Shown here one piece after another: positions 16,627-19,386 of a stretch of DNA of 19,386 nt. Below the pieces are notes generated by a model. It did no database searches, had not been told where the DNA came from, and saw only the letters and a program-made list of their open reading frames with translations. How positions within the stretch are numbered: position 1 is the first letter of the stretch; the number at the start of each line of letters is the position of its first letter. Source of the DNA: Nitrospinaceae bacterium UBA3496 (lineage in GTDB: Bacteria > UBA8248); NCBI GenBank assembly GCA_002377645.1, contig DFQF01000077.1, forward strand, positions 33,698 through 53,083, given 5' to 3'. The position numbers and the translations under genes were made by a program.

Positions 16627-17448
16627 TTATGATACTTTTGTCCAAAAAAGATCATTATATTTTTCATAAACTAACCTTTCTGCACTTTCTATATCTTCAT
16701 CAAGCATACAACACCTATCAAAATCAATTTTAAAAATTTCTTGAAATGCTTTTTTTAATTCTTCTGCAACAGATTCAAATTCAAGCTGAACACCTAATAT
16801 TTCAAAAATACCAAGACTTTTTTCTTCTGGATAAATCGGACTTTGTTTAAATTGAAATAGATTTGACAATTTTTTTTCTGATGACTTAAAAAGGATATTT
16901 CCATGTTGAATTATCACATCTCCTTCTCTGTATTGCGCACTTCCAGAGATTTTATAACCTTGACATAAAATTTCTCTAACCGAATAAGTGGCAAAACACG
17001 ATGGATTCGAAGCGTACACTCTCTTTTCGGGCAAAACAAAATCTGACTCAACACCAAGTTTATCTAACGCAATCTTCAAAGCAAAACTTATTTTCTCATA
17101 AGTATCTGAAATTTTTTTTCCTAAAAGATTAGAAGTACCAATAATCGAATATGTCAATTCACAATCATGAAGAACTGCTCTTCCACCAGTCATCCTTCTA
17201 CAAACATCAACTCCTTCAGACAATGATTTTTCTAAATCAAAATCTGTTCTAACATTTTGAAATCTACCAACTGAAATAGTTGGTTTACTCCATCCATATA
17301 CTCTTAAAAAAATAGGTACAGGAGTGTGTTTTTCTTTTCTGAGTAAAAAACGCTCTTTGCACTTCTGAAACAATGCTTCATCTATAGCCATATTCCAAGC
17401 ACCAATTTGGAATCCAGTATTTAAAAAATGAGCTGACAAACAAACCAA
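16627..17448 (-). CDS. lipM: LipM-type octanoyltransferase (LplA/BPL superfamily)
   Basis: Probably transfers octanoate from acyl carrier protein to the lipoyl-domain lysine of GcvH, before sulfur insertion by LipA. 273 aa. Conserved superfamily motifs: NMAIDEAL (19-26), PTISVGRFQ (56-64), RRMTGGRAVLH (84-94), and K166 in GYKISGSAQYREG followed by IIQHGNILF. C151 (NPSCFATYS) stands where LipM has its catalytic cysteine, and the C-terminal domain of E. coli LplA is not obvious; this favours LipM over lipoate-protein ligase A. The start is TTG eight bases after GAGG that overlaps the gcvP stop, with only 10 bp between the genes. The link to gcvP supports GcvH as acceptor. A ligase role cannot be fully excluded. 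Confidence 0.85.
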   Translation of the reverse strand: MVCLSAHFLNTGFQIGAWNMAIDEALFQKCKERFLLRKEKHTPVPIFLRVYGWSKPTISVGRFQNVRTDFDLEKSLSEGVDVCRRMTGGRAVLHDCELTYSIIGTSNLLGKKISDTYEKISFALKIALDKLGVESDFVLPEKRVYASNPSCFATYSVREILCQGYKISGSAQYREGDVIIQHGNILFKSSEKKLSNLFQFKQSPIYPEEKSLGIFEILGVQLEFESVAEELKKAFQEIFKIDFDRCCMLDEDIESAERLVYEKYNDLFWTKVS

Positions 17449-17458
17449 TTACCTATCC

Positions 17459-19386
17459 TCAACTTTCATCAAAGTTCTCAATTGGCAAACATGAGCAAAT
17501 GAGATTTCTATCTCCATATGGATTATTAACTCGTTTAACCGGAGGCCAATATTTATTCTCTTTCACCCACGGCAAGGGAAAAACTGCCTTCTCTCTTGTG
17601 TAAGGATAAATCCAATTTTCCGTAGAAATATCTCTGGAAGTATGAGGAGCATTTTTTAGTATATTCTCGAGTTTGTCGACTAAACCATTTTCAACTTCAG
17701 AAATTTCTTTTCGAATCTCTATCATCGCTTCACAAAATCTATCTAGTTCTTCTTTTGATTCACTCTCGGTAGGTTCTATCATTAAAGTACCCGGAACAGG
17801 AAAAGACATTGTAGGAGCATGAAATCCAAAATCGATTAAACGTTTAGCAACATCCTCAACAGTCACTCCTGTATTTGTTTCAATTTCTCTTAAATCTATA
17901 ATACATTCGTGAGCAACCATGCCTTTTAATCCCTTATAAAGGACGTCATAGTGACCTTCAAGTTTTTTCGAAATATAGTTAGCATTTAGAATGGCTATTT
18001 CAGAAGCTTTTTTAAGACCTAGACCACCCATCATTTGGATATAGGCCCAAGAAATCGGCAAAATCCCTGCACTACCCCAAGGAGCAGAAGACACGGTATA
18101 TCCTCTATCTTTTAAAGAATGTCCATCTTGAGCAAAATGGCTTGGCAAAAAAGATGCAAGGTGTTCTGCAACTCCAATTGGGCCCATTCCTGGACCCCCT
18201 CCACCATGAGGTATGCAGAAAGTTTTATGCAAATTCATATGCGAAACATCTGGTCCAAAATCACCAGGACGACATAAACCGACAAGTGCATTGAGATTTG
18301 CACCATCCATATATACCTGTCCACCATTTGAATGAACAACATCACATATATCTGAAATTTTTTCTTCGAAAACTCCATGAGTTGAAGGGTACGTAACCAT
18401 CAAAGCCGCTAAATTAGACGAATGTAACTGCGCTTTTGTTTTCAGATCGTTAAAATCTACATTACCATCATCATCACATTTCACTACTACAACTTCAAAA
18501 CCCGCCATAACGGCACTTGCTGGATTTGTTCCGTGAGCAGAACTAGGTATTAGACATATGTTTCTATTAATTTCTCCACGTTGTTCATGATATTTTCTAA
18601 TAACAAGTAAACCAGCATACTCTCCCTGAGCACCAGAGTTCGGCTGAAAAGAAATCTTTGAAAATCCAGTTATTTCACATAATTTTCTTTCAAAATCTTT
18701 CAGAAAAATGGCATATCCCTCACACTGATCTGGTGGCACAAAAGGATGTATTCTGTTAAATCCCTCCCAAGTTATAGGAATCATTTCTGAAGTAGCATTT
18801 AATTTCATTGTACATGAACCAAGAGGAATCATGGATTTTGTAAGTGAAATATCTTTTTCCTGAAGCCGGAAAATATAACGAAGCATCTCAGTTTCTGAGT
18901 GATAGGAATTAAAAACCGGGTGAGTTAAATAAGGAGAATCTCTTAATAGTTCTTTTGGGATAAAATCATCCTCTATGTTATCGCATTCAAGTATTTCAAA
19001 ATCAATCTTTCCTTTTTCACAGAAAACCCCTAATAGATCTTCCAACTCCTTGAGCTTCGTAGTTTCATCTAATGATATTCCTATCCTATCATCTGCAATA
19101 AAACGCAAGTTGAATCCTTGCTTTTCTGCTAGCTCGATGAGTAAGTTTGCTTTTTTTTCTCCAGTATTTATCTCGAGCGTATCAAAAAAACTATTATTTA
19201 CTACCTGAAAATCCAACTTTTTAAGGCTATTGGAGAGGATAGCAGTAAATCGATGGATTCTTTCGGCAATTCTTCGGAGTCCTACAGGGCCATGATAAAC
19301 AGCATACATACTTGCCACAACAGCCAGAAGAACTTGAGCAGTACAAATATTACTTGTAGCCTTTTCTCTTCTAATATGTTGCTCTC
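17459..19386 (-). CDS. gcvP: Glycine dehydrogenase (decarboxylating) GcvP, 5' part cut by window edge
   Basis: P-protein of the glycine cleavage system: PLP-dependent decarboxylation of glycine and transfer of the aminomethyl group to the lipoyl arm of GcvH. 641 residues are visible. The reading frame continues to the window edge through [18 protein letters not shown], which belongs to the end of the N-terminal half, so this is the single-chain form (about 950 aa) and not the two-subunit form. C-terminal-half motifs: [23 protein letters not shown], and the PLP site [16 protein letters not shown] with the Schiff-base lysine codon at 18224-18226. [14 protein letters not shown] follows. It ends in TGA, 10 bp before lipM. 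The GTG at 19316-19318 is internal, not the start. Confidence 0.97.
   Translation of the reverse strand, partial: EQHIRREKATSNICTAQVLLAVVASMYAVYHGPVGLRRIAERIHRFTAILSNSLKKLDFQVVNNSFFDTLEINTGEKKANLLIELAEKQGFNLRFIADDRIGISLDETTKLKELEDLLGVFCEKGKIDFEILECDNIEDDFIPKELLRDSPYLTHPVFNSYHSETEMLRYIFRLQEKDISLTKSMIPLGSCTMKLNATSEMIPITWEGFNRIHPFVPPDQCEGYAIFLKDFERKLCEITGFSKISFQPNSGAQGEYAGLLVIRKYHEQRGEINRNICLIPSSAHGTNPASAVMAGFEVVVVKCDDDGNVDFNDLKTKAQLHSSNLAALMVTYPSTHGVFEEKISDICDVVHSNGGQVYMDGANLNALVGLCRPGDFGPDVSHMNLHKTFCIPHGGGGPGMGPIGVAEHLASFLPSHFAQDGHSLKDRGYTVSSAPWGSAGILPISWAYIQMMGGLGLKKASEIAILNANYISKKLEGHYDVLYKGLKGMVAHECIIDLREIETNTGVTVEDVAKRLIDFGFHAPTMSFPVPGTLMIEPTESESKEELDRFCEAMIEIRKEISEVENGLVDKLENILKNAPHTSRDISTENWIYPYTREKAVFPLPWVKENKYWPPVKRVNNPYGDRNLICSCLPIENFDES

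Noticed and set aside
1..19386. tRNA or rRNA genes, CRISPR arrays, insertion sequences, prophage or defence genes
   Set aside because: I read all intergenic gaps on both strands and saw no cloverleaf, repeat-spacer pattern, terminal inverted repeats with a transposase, or unfamiliar gene cluster; the window is core housekeeping sequence.

Overview
The window is an AT-rich (roughly one-third G+C by eye), densely packed stretch of a bacterial chromosome. All 20 recognised genes lie on the minus strand, so transcription runs from right to left. Every gene belongs to a well-known family. I found no mobile element, CRISPR array, RNA gene, phage gene or defence system, and no undescribed system. 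The mix of families and the gene order (rho-rpmE-prfA-prmC-murA-hisG-hisD-hisB and so on, leading into dnaG-rpoD, plus two DUF507 genes and a sigma-70 with a long acidic spacer) resembles Desulfobacterota-type ('deltaproteobacterial') or neighbouring lineages such as SAR324 or Dadabacteria. The low G+C suggests a streamlined, possibly marine, member. This placement is inference from memory of gene order, not from a search.

Layout in transcription order. (1) 19386-16627: the 3' two-thirds of gcvP (glycine decarboxylase, cut by the right edge), followed 10 bp later by a LipM-type octanoyltransferase that could start lipoylation of GcvH. (2) 16533-15661: a PHP-domain phosphoesterase. (3) 15632-14311: a good sigma-70 promoter, two tandem DUF507 genes and coaE. 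(4) 14310-14032: the longest gene-free stretch (279 bp), holding a possible promoter and an imperfect palindrome in front of rho. (5) 14031-8908: rho, rpmE (L31 with a charged tail), prfA, prmC and murA: transcription termination, ribosome, translation termination and cell wall. (6) 8908-3384: a compact histidine operon, hisG-hisD-hisB-hisH-hisA-hisF-hisIE, with hisG coupled to murA by a TAATG overlap. hisC, hisZ and the histidinol-phosphatase gene are not here. (7) 3370-1: an extended -10 promoter, dnaG (primase) and rpoD (primary sigma factor, cut by the left edge).

Functional pairs sit together. PrmC methylates the release factor encoded just upstream of it (PrfA). HisH and HisF form one synthase. 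LipM supplies the first step of lipoylation for the glycine cleavage system that contains GcvP. The most unusual general property is the start-codon choice: I read 9 of the 19 visible starts as TTG, including rpoD, dnaG and rpmE, several of them behind strong Shine-Dalgarno sequences. No stretch longer than 300 bp lacks a gene, and all plus-strand reading frames look like shadows.
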